NCBI GenBank assembly: GCA_051294375.1
Contig: CM119264.1
Location: 31,252,135 to 31,316,134, forward strand
DNA length: 64,000 nt
Origin: Paraspadella gotoi
Taxonomy: Eukaryota; Chaetognatha
Reading direction: 5' to 3'
Shown: positions 1 through 18,997 of the stretch, piece by piece
How positions within the stretch are numbered: position 1 is the first letter of the stretch
How the letters are laid out: each line of letters opens with the position of its first letter
Translations under genes and position numbers: made by a program
Notes under the pieces: generated by a model
The model's database searches: none
What the model was told of the DNA's origin: nothing
What the model saw: only the letters and a program-made list of their open reading frames with translations

Positions 1-133
1 TTGGATTAAAGACAAATTTAGAATTTTTACTACGATTTGCGGCACAGTTAAAGTTTTAACCAATCACATCACTTATAATATCACTACATCAGGGGATAAA
101 TTGTACTACTACTTTACAACCGTAATGCATCAC

Positions 134-7180
<7,047 letters not shown>

Positions 7181-7843
7181 CGTCGTCGTCGTCGTCGCCA
7201 TCGTCGTCGTTGTCGTCGTCTTCGTTCAGACAAATCCAATATTTTAATTTCTAGAGCAAAAAAGTCAACTTGAATTGTTGAATGCGATAATTATCAATAT
7301 CAAATTGACCCTTATCAATATTAATATCAAATTGACTCTTAAACGAGTTTAAAAAAAAACCAACAAAAGACAGTGATGAAATTTTGTCAGTTTACTGCTT
7401 AGTTTTAACTTGATACAACATAAAATTATTAATCTGGAGATTTTTGTTAATTGATAAATCACATGATAAAGTTCAAGACTGAAAACTATTTATTAAAAAG
7501 TTTTCAAAGTATTTTGTTAAAAATAACGATCATAAAAATGGTGGTAACTTTTATAACTCTGAAGGTATTTATTTTGTAAAAAAAAATCGCGCTTTCAAAA
7601 TTCTTTTTTTTTAACAAAAACGATATTTTTGATTGTAATAATTAAACAATTTAAACAAATTTCTGTAGTAATATTTTGTTGTTATTTTCTTTTCTTCAGT
7701 TAAAAATAAAGTTGCTGTTGTAGAAAAAAAAGAAGAAAATAATTTCGAGTTTTGGTTAAAAGAGACGAAGGAGCAAAGGTTAAAACTCGTACGGGTTAGG
7801 AATCTAAACTGGTACGAGGTTTGAACTCAGAAAGAGATAGAGA

Positions 7844-7956
<113 letters not shown>

Positions 7957-8242
7957 AGAAAAGGTAAAAACATTACAATTAATATCATTTTTTTTTTCAA
8001 ATTGAAAATAAGGGTGGAAGATTAGGTTACGGATTCGGTTAAGATTAGAATTAAGTTCAGGAATTAGAAACATAATTTGGGGTTGTTAGAGGAGAATTGG
8101 TTTGGGCGATGCCGGCGGGTGCCGGCCGGGCTTGAGAAGCACGAGACCCTCTAACGTGTAGAACACATTGTCAGTTAACCACACGGGACGGCACGGTCGA
8201 CCACAATGTTGCCCACAGTGTAGGATCTGTGAATATGAATAA

Positions 8243-8246
<4 letters not shown>

Positions 8247-8333
<87 letters not shown>

Positions 8334-8352
8334 TATCTCTCTCTCTCTCTTT
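8247..8352. repeat. (CT)n microsatellite
   Basis: About 105 bases of CT with two single-base interruptions near the end. Confidence 0.98.
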
Positions 8353-8693
8353 CTTCGCCATTGTACATCAATAACTGTAAATCGTATAACTATTAACGTC
8401 GTCATTTATTTGTGATAAGGAATATGGTGATATTTGTTATAAAGAATATGGTGATATTTGTGATAAGGAATGTGGTAATATGGTGCTTAGCTGAAAGGGA
8501 AAGGGAAAAAAAAAGAAATTATGTGAAGATGACAGAAAGTATCTAGTGAAAAAAAAATCGGAAAAAATGAGGTGATGAGTGAAAAGTTTCACGAGTCAAA
8601 AATGAAAATATTTAAATGTGAATTAAATGTGAAGATTTTAAGTGATAAGTGGCAGCTCTTTGTTTGTGATAAAAAGGGTTTGTTGACGTGAAC

Positions 8694-8696
<3 letters not shown>

Positions 8697-8790
<94 letters not shown>
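8697..8790. repeat. (CT)n microsatellite
   Basis: About 90 bases of CT interrupted once by CTTCTCCT. Confidence 0.97.
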
Positions 8791-8792
<2 letters not shown>

Positions 8793-8985
8793 TCCTTCAA
8801 ATTTTCATTTTATCCGCAAACAAAATTTTTTTTTCGTAAAATTTTCAAACAAAAAAAAAAATCATCTTTTTTCTTCGAAGTCAAATTTCGTCATCAAACG
8901 ATGAAAAAACAATTTAACCTCGAATAATAAACTTAAATAATAAACTTAAATAAATAAACAAACAATTAATTATAAATAAATAAAA

Positions 8986-9808
8986 ATGAAGGAAGGATCG
9001 ACGATTTACCGAAAGGAAATTCGATTTCGAATCTCGAATCCAAATTTGACGTCAAATGACTTCAACTCTGACGCTATTTCCGCCGATGTTAACTCTCCTC
9101 GCTTGAATGAATCTATGAATTACGTCAAAAGACTCGACAAAATCTCGTGGCGCGAGGCCAAAAAAGTCACGGATAACGTCAGCGATAATGGTGATTACGC
9201 CATCGCCAAATTTACCGACGCGTCAGATTCGACTGACTTCACCAATGCCATCAGCAATGCCAACTCTAACGCCATCAGTTACGCCAATGCCTTCAAAAAT
9301 GCCAGCAGCAATGCCATTGAAAGTGTTAACGCCATAAACTACGCCATAAGCAATGCCACTGTCATCAACAACGCCAATTCAATCGACAATGCCAGCAGCA
9401 ATGCCATTGAAAGTGTTAACGCCATAAACTACGCCAACTCCATAAGCAATGCCACTGCCATAAACAACGCCATATCAATCAACAATGCCAGCAGGAATGC
9501 CATCGACAGCGCCAACACCAAAGCCATTAACAATGCCAACGCCATCAGCAACGCCAGCAGCCACGCCAGCAGCCACGCCAACAGCCACGCCAACAGCCAC
9601 GCCATCTTCCTTCGCGTCTTCGTCTTCTTTTTCGTCTTCGTTATTTTCGTCGAAGGAAAATCGACGTTGAAATTCGACGGCCTCAGCAGCAGCATCGGCG
9701 GCAGCAGCAGCGTCGGCAGCAGCTTTGGAAGCAGCAGCAGCGTCGTCTTCCCCAGTCAAAGTCACGGAGTTCCGTCCGTCGAGATTTGGCAGACGTGGCG
9801 CGGACCGG
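8986..9808 (+). CDS. Low-complexity gene exon 1 (Asn/Ala-rich)
   Basis: ATG at 8986 after an A-rich leader with an in-frame TAA just upstream. 274 codons, ending QTWRGP before donor GTGAGT. Residues about 90-215 repeat the pattern N-A-I/S; one 52-base block (9297-9348) recurs at 9387-9438. Confidence 0.55.
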
Positions 9809-10105
9809 GTGAGTCCGTCTGTATGTCTCTCTGTCTGTCTGTCTCTCTAGTGCTGTCTGTCTGTCTCTCTGTCTGTTTGTCTGTCTGTCTGTCTCTCTCT
9901 CTGTTTGTCTGTCTTTCTGTCTGTCTGTCTCTCTGTCTGTAAGTCGGTCTTTTTGTCTGCTGGTCTGTCTATCCATACTTCTGTTTGTCTGGCTATCTAA
10001 CGCAATGTTAATTCATTGGTCTTTCTGTCTGTCCCTCTTTCTATATGTCGGTTTAGGTCAGTCTGTCTGTTATCCTCTTTATCTATCGCAATGTTTGCCT
10101 GTTTT

Positions 10106-10162
<57 letters not shown>

Positions 10163-10833
10163 AAAAGGCCATTAATTTTGACTTAAAGGTGTATCAGTTT
10201 TCTCAACCATTATTTTCTACCAGAAGTGGGCCTCTTGTTTTCGTCGTAAAAAATAGAGAAAAAAATTTTCACCTAAATATTTTTTTTTCTTTTTTCATAA
10301 AAATGAAGTTTTAACTTTTTGAGTTAATATATTTTTTCTCAAAAAATAAAAAAACTTTTTCAAAACAGATTTTAATTTTAAAATACGAAATAAGAATTTA
10401 TCAGTTTTGATATTATTAATAACTGAAGATTCAGGATTAATAAATAAATTAATTAATAAATAACTTTCAAGAGTTAGGAAGAAACCTTACTACAAAAAAG
10501 CCTTTATATCAACTTCGGAATTTTTATATATAAAAAATCCTAAATTGAAAAAATTTAAATTGATTGACTTTTTTAAAAAATTTCAGTGAAGAAAAACGAA
10601 CGACTAAAGAAGAAGGAAGAGGAAGAGAAGAAAAAATCATTGAGCGAAAATATTATTCAAGAAAAAAGGGTAATTTGAATTTAATATATTAATCAAAAAA
10701 TAACCTAAAGACAAATGAATAACAAAATTTTCTTTTCGTGACTCAGAATAACTTGGGAAGAGTTTCGGCCACAGAAGCCGACAAAGAAGCCGACAAAATT
10801 TGGAGAATCGTGGACAAGTTTTTGAGTGTGGCT

Positions 10834-10907
<74 letters not shown>

Positions 10908-13900
10908 CTCCTCCTCCTCCTCCTCCTCCTTCTCCTCCGTTTTAAAATTAAAGAATAATAAACAAACAAGAAACAAACAACCAATTAAAACTGAAAGTAA
11001 AGAAAAAGAAAACTTTAAATTCGCAGGAGAAGAAAACAAAAAGATAGGAAAGACGTCTTCTCTAAAAAGAGAAGAGAATGAGGATAGAGAAGTAATGTCC
11101 TCTCTAAAAATAAAGGAATTTAAAAAGAAAGTAAACACTTCCTCTCAAAAAAGAAAAGACTTTTCAAAACTGAAAAGGTTTTTAATTCGAAGCCAAATTT
11201 CGTCTCGCGATGGAAAATCTTTGCTACTTCGATTGAAAATGAAGGTCAAGGGCGAAGGGTCAAAGGTCAAGGGCGAAGGGTCTGAGGTCAAGGGCGAAGG
11301 GTCTGAGGACAAGGGCCAAGTTGATATTTGGGTCAAACGCATCAAACGAATTTTGAGAAAGAAAATCAGGGAAAATGAACTAAGATCGAGCATGTCAGAT
11401 CATCTGGGACAAAATGGGTCAGATCTTTCGGGTCAGAAGAGAACAAGTAGTTCTCTTAAGGCCTCTGCCGGATTAGTCCCCTTCGGTAAGGCTTTTGGGA
11501 ATCCGTCACGCTCATTGTCACGCGCTTTGTCACGTCATGCCACGTCCATTGACCCGTCACCGGGTTTATCGCATTTGTCACCCTCCGTGTCATTATCGAA
11601 ACCCTTTGTCCCGGAGACGGGAACTCTGTCTGATACCGAAGGAAAAACGACAACGACGACAACAACGACAACAACAACAACATCAGAGAGTCGGCCGCCG
11701 ACGTCGACTCAAATGATTCCGTCTTTCAAGTCCCGGGTTCGATCCCTCCTCAAGTAATTTTGGGTTGTTGTTGTTTTCCTTTTTTGTTTTTAGATGCGCA
11801 ACTTAATAAGTCACTTTTCGGTCTGTCGGTCGGATTTTCTGTCTGTCTGTTCTTTGGTTTATCCTACTTACGTTAAAAATGCTTAAAACTTGCTCAAAAT
11901 TTAGTTTATATTTGAGGGGTGAGGTAAGGTACTATAAAACCTAAAACGTGCATATGTAAAATAATGTATCATACCATCACAGATCAATAAAACGCGGAAA
12001 CAGAGAAAAGGATTAAGGAAGAGGATTCCGGAAGAGGAAGAAGATTCTGGAATGATTTCGAACGGGATTTTGGAAGCCAAATCCAGAAAAGGAACAATAG
12101 TTTCCGGAAGAGGAAAAGAAGGTTCCAGAAGAGGAAGAGGAGGATTCCGGAAGAGGAAACTGGCTTCGTCCACTTGCCCATTATAAATAGCCTCTGTTTC
12201 TGCTTTGATTCACTCTGTCTGAAAATTGACACTGTCTTCATGTCTATATTCTGAGAATAAAATTCTCTGTCTACTTACTTAAATGTGGTGGCAGCGGTGG
12301 GATTCGAACCCACGCCTCCGTAGAGACTGGTGATTATTTTATTTTTAAAAAATTTTGTTAGATAATCAGATAATCAGATAATAATCAGACCAGCTGCTTA
12401 CCGCTAATGATCGTGGGCAGATCCGGCATTGTTTGATCAAATCTGTATTTCTTTTTGTCAGTAACTACTAAGTCAGCTAAAGTTTAGATCATAAGTCTTA
12501 AATAAATTATAAACAATTTTTAACGGCTAATTTGGTTTTTCATGCAGACCGATTGGCACTTCTTCAGCCAATCAAAGACAATCAAAATATATCGTGTCCA
12601 ATCAACGACCAATCAACGAAGGAGAAACCAATCAAAGAAGATTAGAGAAGATTATCGATCGCTATCGAGATAATCCAAGAAGATTAGAGAATATTATGAG
12701 ATTATTGGAGCAAATGGATGAAGAGAAGGGGGAGGAAGAGGAGGAGGAAGAGGAGGAAAGGAAAGGGGAAGAAGAAGAGGAAGAGGAGGAGGAGGAACGG
12801 GAGGGGAAAGTAAGGGAGGAAGAGGAGGAGGAAAGGGAAGGGAAAGAAGAAGAGGAAGAGAAGGAGAAGGAAGAGAAAAAGGAGGAGGAAAAGGAGAAGA
12901 AAGAGGAAGAAGAAGAAGAGACCGAAGAGCCTCCAGCACCTCGTCAAGAGATGTGGACGACGCACCTTCCTCTTCATCTCAAAAATCAAGAGAGACTCGA
13001 AGATTTCTTTTCTCTTTATTCCGATAAAAATTCTCAGTTTGATAATTTGTTGTCTCTTTTGGATGAAAGACTTTATGAGTCTGCGATGGAACCAGGGATA
13101 GAGAGGGAGGAGATTATGAGGGGGTTGGGGAGGAAGAGTGGGAGGGAGAGGGAGAGGGAGAGAGAGAGGGAGAGAGAGATAACCCCGGCTGGGAAGACGA
13201 CAACACTGAAGACGACGACAACAACAGCTACAAAAACATCAAATCCAAATCTATCAACAACAACATCAACTTCACCAGCGACTCCTCACTGGATCACACC
13301 CTTCACTACTCCATCTCCCGCATCCTCTCGCTTTAACTCCCCCATCCCTGCTCCTTTTCCCTCCCTCCCTCACTCCTCATCCCCTGCTCCTTTTCCCTCC
13401 CTCCCTCACTCCTCATCCTATGCTCCTCTTCCCTCCCTCCCTCACTCATCATCCCCTGCTCCTTTTCCCTCCCTCCCTCACTCTTCATCCCCTGCCCTCC
13501 TCTTCCCTCCCTCTCACTCTTCATCCTCTGCTCCTCTTCCCTCCCTCCCTCACTCCTCAGCCTCTGCTCCTCTTCCCTCGCTCCCTCACTCCTCATCCTC
13601 TACTAAATCACTCCCTCCATCCCCTTCTCCATCCCCTTCTCCACATCAAAGCATGTACATCACTCGTCGACCTCTTCATGTTTCCCTCGCCTCTCATCTG
13701 CTGGGGTTTCTCCATCCACCCTACGGTCGAATAAACTCTCAATTCGACACGGTGCTGGAGCTGTTGGACTCCAGCATCGCGGGTCACATCAGGGAACCGG
13801 GTCATTCGGACGAGCGGCTGTTGAGGTCCTTCAAGAAGGAAGTGTTGAGAAGCAATTATCATCACCCTGGATATGAGAAGGAATATCACGGAGAGAGAGG

Positions 13901-15065
13901 GAGAGAGAGAGGGGAGAGGGAGAGGGGAAGTGGAGCGAGAGAGAGAGGTTCTGAGGGTAGAGGCCCTCGGCAAGGAGGCCTTCAGCGGCGAGGTCCCCAA
14001 GTCGCCCGTCGAGTCTCTCATCTCTCCGACGAAAAATCTAAAAAACCTCAGGAATTAAATTCTGAACAGGGAGGTACATGAGCAGATGTTGGTTCGGTCA
14101 GCAGGTGCCGACTGTCTAAACGATTGCTAAATCAGCAGATGCTAATTCTTCTATTAATTTTCCTAACATAATTAATCCCTGTGTGAGCATGTTTATTTAT
14201 ATTGTAGTATTATTATTATTATACATGCATTATTTTTTCCAATTGGGGTACTTATATATCATTTAATGTCCTTTCCCTTTCATCCCCCTTTGTCCGCTTC
14301 TCCTTATCGCTATTCGCTTCTCATTCGTCGCTTTTTTCCCCGCTTTTCCCGCTTCGTTGACCGCTTCTCAATTTCGGCGCCAAAGCCGGCCGATCGCTTC
14401 TCCCGATGGCCGACGATGGGCGATCGCCGTCGCTAGGCAACCGCGATGTTTATTCGTCGTCGCTAAGAGAATCGGGGAAGGATAGAGACAAGCAGATTGG
14501 TCGGAGGGATAGAGTCAAGCTGCTTGGTCGGAGTCGGCGTAAGCGAAGCCAATCAAACCCTAGAGATTTAGCCGAGATTGCAGAGTCGCCGAGAGATTAT
14601 CCGGCGCCGATAGATTTTCCGGCGCGAGACGAAAAAATGAAATTCGGTTTTGAGAAAAATCGAAACAGAAAAGAAAATGAGAAGTTGATTGATGAAGAGG
14701 AGGAGGAAGAGGAGGAGGAAGAGAAGGAGAAAAGGGAAGGAGAGGAGGAGGAGGAAGAGGGGGAAGAGGAGGAGGAAGAGAAAGAGAAAAGGGAAGGAGA
14801 GGAGGAGGAGGAGGAGAAGGGAAATGAGAAATCAGATAAAGAAGAAGACGACGAAGAAAAAAACGAAGTTGCCATCGTTTTTGATGTCATTCCTGACATT
14901 ATCACCGATGACTTCAGCGGTTTTTCTGACATCAAAGACCCGGGAGACAACGCCGCCGGCGCAGCCGAAATTTTTGACGCCGCTTCTCTCGCGTCGCCGC
15001 CTTTGAAATGGACGCCGCCTGAGAATCGCGACGCCGCGTTGATGGAATCGCGTGGGAGGGAAAAA

Positions 15066-15097
<32 letters not shown>

Positions 15098-16262
15098 TAA
15101 TCCCAATCTCTTCGTCTTCTCTCCGGTTCCATATTCGTCGTCAAAGCCTCGAGATTCTTTAGCCAAACAAACTCCTTCTTCCTTCAATGAAGTTTGGAAA
15201 GGCTCGTCCACCGACGCCGCCGCCGGCGCCAAGGACGCCGAGAAAGAAGGGATGACGCCGCTTTTTGACGCCGGAATTAGACAAAAGACGCCGTCGGTCG
15301 TCGTTAGCGACGAAATCATATTCGAGGCTGTCGGCGCCACGACTGATGGTAATGCCATTGCTGAAGGTAATGCCATTACTGATGGTAATGCCATTGCTGA
15401 TTCCATTTCTGATGTCGCTGATGCTGCTGTCGTCACTGATGCCGAAGCCATTGATGATGCATTTAATGTCTCAAACGATATCACCAATGATGTCAGAGAA
15501 TTTTCTGACAAAGTCGATTATCTTTCCATCGAAAACTCAGATTCGGATTTTCACGACGAGGAATCTAATGCAACAATGACAACAACAACAAAAAAATCAA
15601 CAACAACAACAGCTTCTATGAAAACAACATCAGAAATGAAGAAGACGACGACAACTTTGATAACAACAGCCGCAGCACCTTCTCCAATCGAGAAAGAAAC
15701 TACAGCATTTACTCATTTTCAAGTTTCAGCAGCAAATGTCCCATCATCTTCGATTGAAGCATCAAAAGCAAATTCTCCAGTTGCCACAATTGTAGATACC
15801 ACAGTTTTTTCTTCAGCAACTATTGCAGCAACTGCCTCTTCTGCCGCATATTTCGCCTTCGCAGCAACTACCTCAGTCATTTCTCCTTTCACTGAATCAA
15901 AAAGTTTTTCTTCCTCCTTCTTCGTTGCCTCATCAACAACAGCCACTCCAGCAAACGCTACAGCAAATTCTATGATCGCTACATCAACATCCCAGCCTTT
16001 GATTCGACCAACTACATCAAGTCTCGCTCCGCCGTCTTCCTCTATAACCCCATCAATAAAAACAAGTCTCCCTACATCACCATCTATGTCTTCGTCTTCA
16101 TCAATCTCTACTCCATCAATATCCACCCCATCATCCTTTCCTCCATCACCTCTCCGCCTTCGCTTCACCCAAAGCCTCGTGTCCCCGCAGCCGCAGTCGC
16201 CCGTCGCGCGGACGACGAGTCTCTTCAAGAACATCACCCAGATTTACAAAGATGCGCGGAAG
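8986..16262 (+). CDS. Unrecognised low-complexity protein, possible N-terminal part of the sialidase gene
   Basis: Five exons (8986-9808, 10587-10669, 10747-11753, 12548-14073, 14386-16262) join in phase (1, 0, 2, 1) through AG/GT sites and would encode about 1770 residues. The family is not recognised. Exon 1 is Asn/Ala/Ile/Ser-rich. Exon 3 has about 32 consecutive Ser from (TCG)n/(TCC)n. Exon 4 has a Glu block, three copies of a 40-residue motif and a Pro/Ser stretch of near-identical short repeats. Exon 5 has Glu and Asp blocks and Ser/Thr-rich segments. No signal peptide or membrane segment is evident, so most of it is probably disordered. Exon 5 ends AAG|GTGAGG in phase 0, matching the phase-0 acceptor of the first sialidase exon, so the two may be one gene of about 2180 residues. 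A separate gene that ends near 16274 (in-frame stop after the donor) is the alternative. Confidence 0.55.
9809..10090. repeat. (TCTG)n-rich tract
   Basis: Imperfect CTGT repeats that start a dozen bases after the exon 1 donor at 9809, followed by (CT)n at 10111-10161. Confidence 0.9.
10587..10669 (+). CDS. Low-complexity gene exon 2
   Basis: Small exon reading VKKNERLKKKEEEEKKK, then SLSENIIQEKR. Acceptor TTTCAG, donor GTAATT, phase 1 in and 0 out. Supported mainly by phase agreement with its neighbours. Confidence 0.5.
10747..11753 (+). CDS. Low-complexity gene exon 3 (poly-Ser)
   Basis: 335 codons from NNLGRVSATEADKEADKIW, then a poly-Ser run, a Lys-rich part and three tandem KGEGS-type repeats (VKGEGSE). 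Donor GTAATT in phase 2. An in-frame stop follows the donor at once, so splicing or termination are both possible. Confidence 0.55.
11795..11895 (+). mobile_element. Partial copy of hairpin/GGTC-core element
   Basis: Has gcgcaact..ataagtcacttttcgg, (GTCGGTCG)-type core and ctacttacgttaaaaatgct, as in the copies at 5028 and 56370. The hairpin is truncated. Confidence 0.55.
12100..12332 (+). mobile_element. Solo LTR-like end with tRNA-Leu primer site
   Basis: A TATAAATAG box at about 12182 and AATAAA at 12256-12261 are followed by 12286-12332, which is the exact antisense of the 3' half of a tRNA-Leu including its CCA. Layout resembles the end of an LTR with a primer-binding site. No internal retroelement sequence follows. 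The left boundary is uncertain. Confidence 0.5.
12286..12332 (-). pseudogene. tRNA-Leu 3' half with CCA
   Basis: On the minus strand: the variable arm and T arm (GGCGTGGGTTCGAATCCCAC) then CGCTGCCA and CCA. Animal tRNA-Leu genes share this sequence but do not encode CCA, so the copy came through RNA. The 5' half is absent. Confidence 0.75.
12333..12547. other. Intron with end fragment of a dispersed element
   Basis: Contains taatgatcgtgggcagatccggcattg, the end motif shared with the elements ending near 43440 and 60250. Nothing else recognised. Confidence 0.5.
12548..14073 (+). CDS. Low-complexity gene exon 4 (three-copy motif)
   Basis: Acceptor TTTTTCATGCAG, phase 2. Contains copies of one motif at 12642-12725 (LEKIIDRYRDNPRRLENI), 12996-13128 (LEDFFSLYSDKNSQFDNLL) and 13695-13834 (LLGFLHPPYGRINSQFDTVL). 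A Glu block follows the first copy and a Pro/Ser-rich stretch separates the second and third. Donor GTACAT in phase 1. Confidence 0.6.
14386..16262 (+). CDS. Low-complexity gene exon 5
   Basis: Acceptor CCAAAG at 14385 gives phase 1; alternatively a first exon starting at the ATG at 14406 (MADDGRSPSLGNRDVYSS). Glu- and Asp-rich blocks, then a Ser/Thr-rich half, ending FKNITQIYKDARK before GTGAGG. The length of uninterrupted frame (over 600 codons) supports coding. Confidence 0.62.
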
Positions 16263-16269
16263 GTGAGGC

Positions 16270-16480
16270 TTTAGTTCATCCTGCTTCAAAGCACGACGCC
16301 TTCAGTCGTGACCCCGTGGTTTATTGAGCATTACCACCAGCTCATGACCAGTAGTTACAGCTTAGAGGGATCGATCCCCAAGGGGACATACCCTGCGGGA
16401 AGCGTGAAGACGGCCGTAAACCGCCTCGGAGTCGTGAGAGGCACAGAAGATGATAGCGCATCATTCATAAAGGAATTAAT
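16270..16480 (+). mobile_element. tRNA-derived SINE-like repeat
   Basis: An A-box-like GTGGTTTATTGAGCAT is followed by a B-box-like GGGATCGATCCCC and then ccctgcgggaagcgtgaagacggcc. The same tail order is present on the minus strand at 36775-36905, so this is a dispersed family. It sits in the intron before the sialidase exons. Confidence 0.55.
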
Positions 16481-16737
16481 TGATTGGTTTATCGATCAAT
16501 AAAACAATGAGAGAATCAGTCAATCTCTTAATAGGTTAATGATCCAATCGCTCTATTAATCTATAGATCCAGTAATCAATTAACCCCATAATCGACAAAA
16601 ATCAACTAATTAATAAAACCAATCGGTCAATCCAAACCTATAAGTTAATTGTTGTTTTAACGAACCTACCCTAACAATCAATATATACAATCAACTTTTT
16701 TTAATCTCATTTAATTTCATTCTCTCCTTCCTGTAAG

Positions 16738-16990
16738 ACCATGGCGGAACGCGGTCGACTCGCCGATTCCATCCGGCGCCGATACTACCACAGCTTCCGC
16801 CTTCCTCCCGTCGCTATTTCCGGCGGCGACGAAGAAGAGATCGAACCCGTGCGGCGCTACCGACTCTATTCGGACCCGCGGCAGCGTTACTGGCACCGCG
16901 GGGAGAAGGCGCTGCCCAGACTCATGGATGAGATGAGCCTCTTCGTGTCGGGAGACAAAGGGGCCGAGTGTTATAGGATTCCTGTGATTG
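16738..16990 (+). CDS. Sialidase exon 1 (YRIP motif)
   Basis: Acceptor CTGTAAG then ACC ATG GCG. Ends [14 protein letters not shown] before GTCGAA in phase 1. The roughly 60 residues before SGDKGAE do not resemble NEU1 and lack a hydrophobic leader. Confidence 0.8.
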
Positions 16991-18934
16991 GTCGAACGAG
17001 GAAGGGTGAGGAGAGGTTGTGATTGATTGGTTGATTGATTGATTGACTGATTCCGTTTTTGTGTTTGATTTGATGTTTGATTGGTTGGCCTTTTTGGTTG
17101 GTTTGTTGGTTTTTGTGTTTGATTAGATGTTTTGTTTGAGTTTGATTGGTTGTTTGCATGATTGATTGATTGGCACGTTGATTGATTGATTGAATGATTT
17201 GGTTTTTGATTGGATGTTTTTACAATCTTTTTTTCCAATCTTTCTTTCAAGTATATTGTTCCAATATTTCTTTCCAATCTTTCTTTCCAATCTTTCTTGC
17301 CTCCCCAGGCACGATTCTGGTTATTGTCGAGGGACGAAAATTCCATTGCGGCGACGATGGAGCAAAATTTTTGGCTTTGAGGAGATCATTCGATGGAGGA
17401 AGAAGTTGGACGAGGCAGAGGAAGATATACGAGGATCCTGATTGGGTGAGGGAGAGAGAGAGGGAGGGAAAGACAGGGAGAGAGAGGGAGGGATAGGAAG
17501 ACGAGCTGAGTATAAAACAATACCCATCACTTTTTGATTTTCATTCTCTCCTCTTCTTCTCTCCCCTCTCTCATCCTCTCCCTTCTCCCCTCTCTCTCCT
17601 TTCTCATCCCCTCTTCCCCTTCTCCAGATCCCTTTTCCCCTCTCTCTCTTCTCCCCATCTCCTCTCTCTCTTCTTCTCTTCTCCCCTCCCCTTCTTCTTT
17701 CTCCTCTTTCCCTTTCCCCCCATCTCCCTCCTCTTCTCCCCCACTCCCTCTCTCTCCCCCATCTCCCTCTCTCTCCCCCATCTCCCTCTCTCTCCCCCAT
17801 CTCCCTCTCTCCCCCCCATCTCCCTCTCTCTCCTTTTTCTCCTCTCTTCTCCCCTCCCTTTCTTTCTCCCTTTCCCTTCTCCCCCTCCTCCCTCTTCTCC
17901 CCCCATCTCCCCCTCTCTCTCCCCATCTCCCTCTCTCTCCCCCATCTCCTCTCCTCTCCCCCCATCTCCCTCTCTCTCTTTCTCTCTCTCTTCTCCCCTC
18001 CCCTTCTTCTTTCTCCTCTTTCCCTTCTCCCCCCATCTCCCTCTCTCTCCCCCATCTCCCTCTCTCTCCCCCATCTCCCTCTCTCTCCCCCATCTCCCTC
18101 TCTCTTCCCCATCTCCCTCTCTCTCCCCCATCACCCTCTCTCTCCCCCATCTCCTCTCCTCCCCCATCTCCCTCTCTTCCCCCATCTCCCTCTCTCTCCC
18201 CCCATAGTCCACCGACGGTCTCAATCTCGGTTCTCTCACCGTCGACGATCGAAGTGACTCCATCTCTATTCATTTCAGTCTTTGTTTTCATCTTCGCGGA
18301 TGCGACGCCTCTTCGCTCATGATGATTTGGAGTCGAGACGAAGGGAGAACCTGGAACGGACCAAGGAATCTCTCCGAAGAGATAGGTGTAGGGAGATGTT
18401 ATTTTTAATGAGCAAATGAGTTTTGAAACGAGGCTCGTGGGAAAGAAATGATCAATCTATTTGGAAACTATCAAACTGCAACTGCAGTCCGCTTTGGTTA
18501 CCAAATTTATGTACGTAAAAAAAGCCCTGTACAGTTTATATTTGTTTGAATAGTTCAATTATTAAGGTAACGGTAATTATTATGATAATTTCTAGTTGAC
18601 TATACACTAGACCTAAGCGACCAGGGTCATTTGTGTCTCCCAAAGAGGCTTTTTTGAAGAAGAACTCCAGACTCCAGTCTCCGACTCTCTTGTGATTTTT
18701 AGGGTCGGAGACTTTCCTTCCCGCCACCGGAAACGGAATCGTGAAGAAACGTGAGCCTCACAAGGGAAGAATTCTTCTTTGTGGTCACAGCAGAATTGAG
18801 ATCGACGGAGCATTCACGCTTGTGAGGTGAGTGAAATGAGTGAATGAATGAATGAATGAATACATGAATGAATGAATGAATACATGAATGAAATAATGAT
18901 TAAGTTTTTGCGAGAGTTTAAGATTGATGGGAAA

Positions 18935-18997
<63 letters not shown>

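Noticed and set aside
9475-9765. Ala-rich minus-strand frame (GEDDAAAASKAAADAAAA)
   Set aside because: Antisense of the Asn/Ala/Ser repeats. The plus frame has a proper donor and phase-compatible next exon; the minus frame does not.
12694-12989. Leu/Pro/Phe-rich open frames on the minus strand
   Set aside because: Antisense of the Glu-rich block of the plus-strand exon.
17321-18322. Gly/Arg/Glu-rich frames of over 200 codons on both strands
   Set aside because: Pyrimidine minisatellite inside a sialidase intron; open in several frames because of repeat structure.
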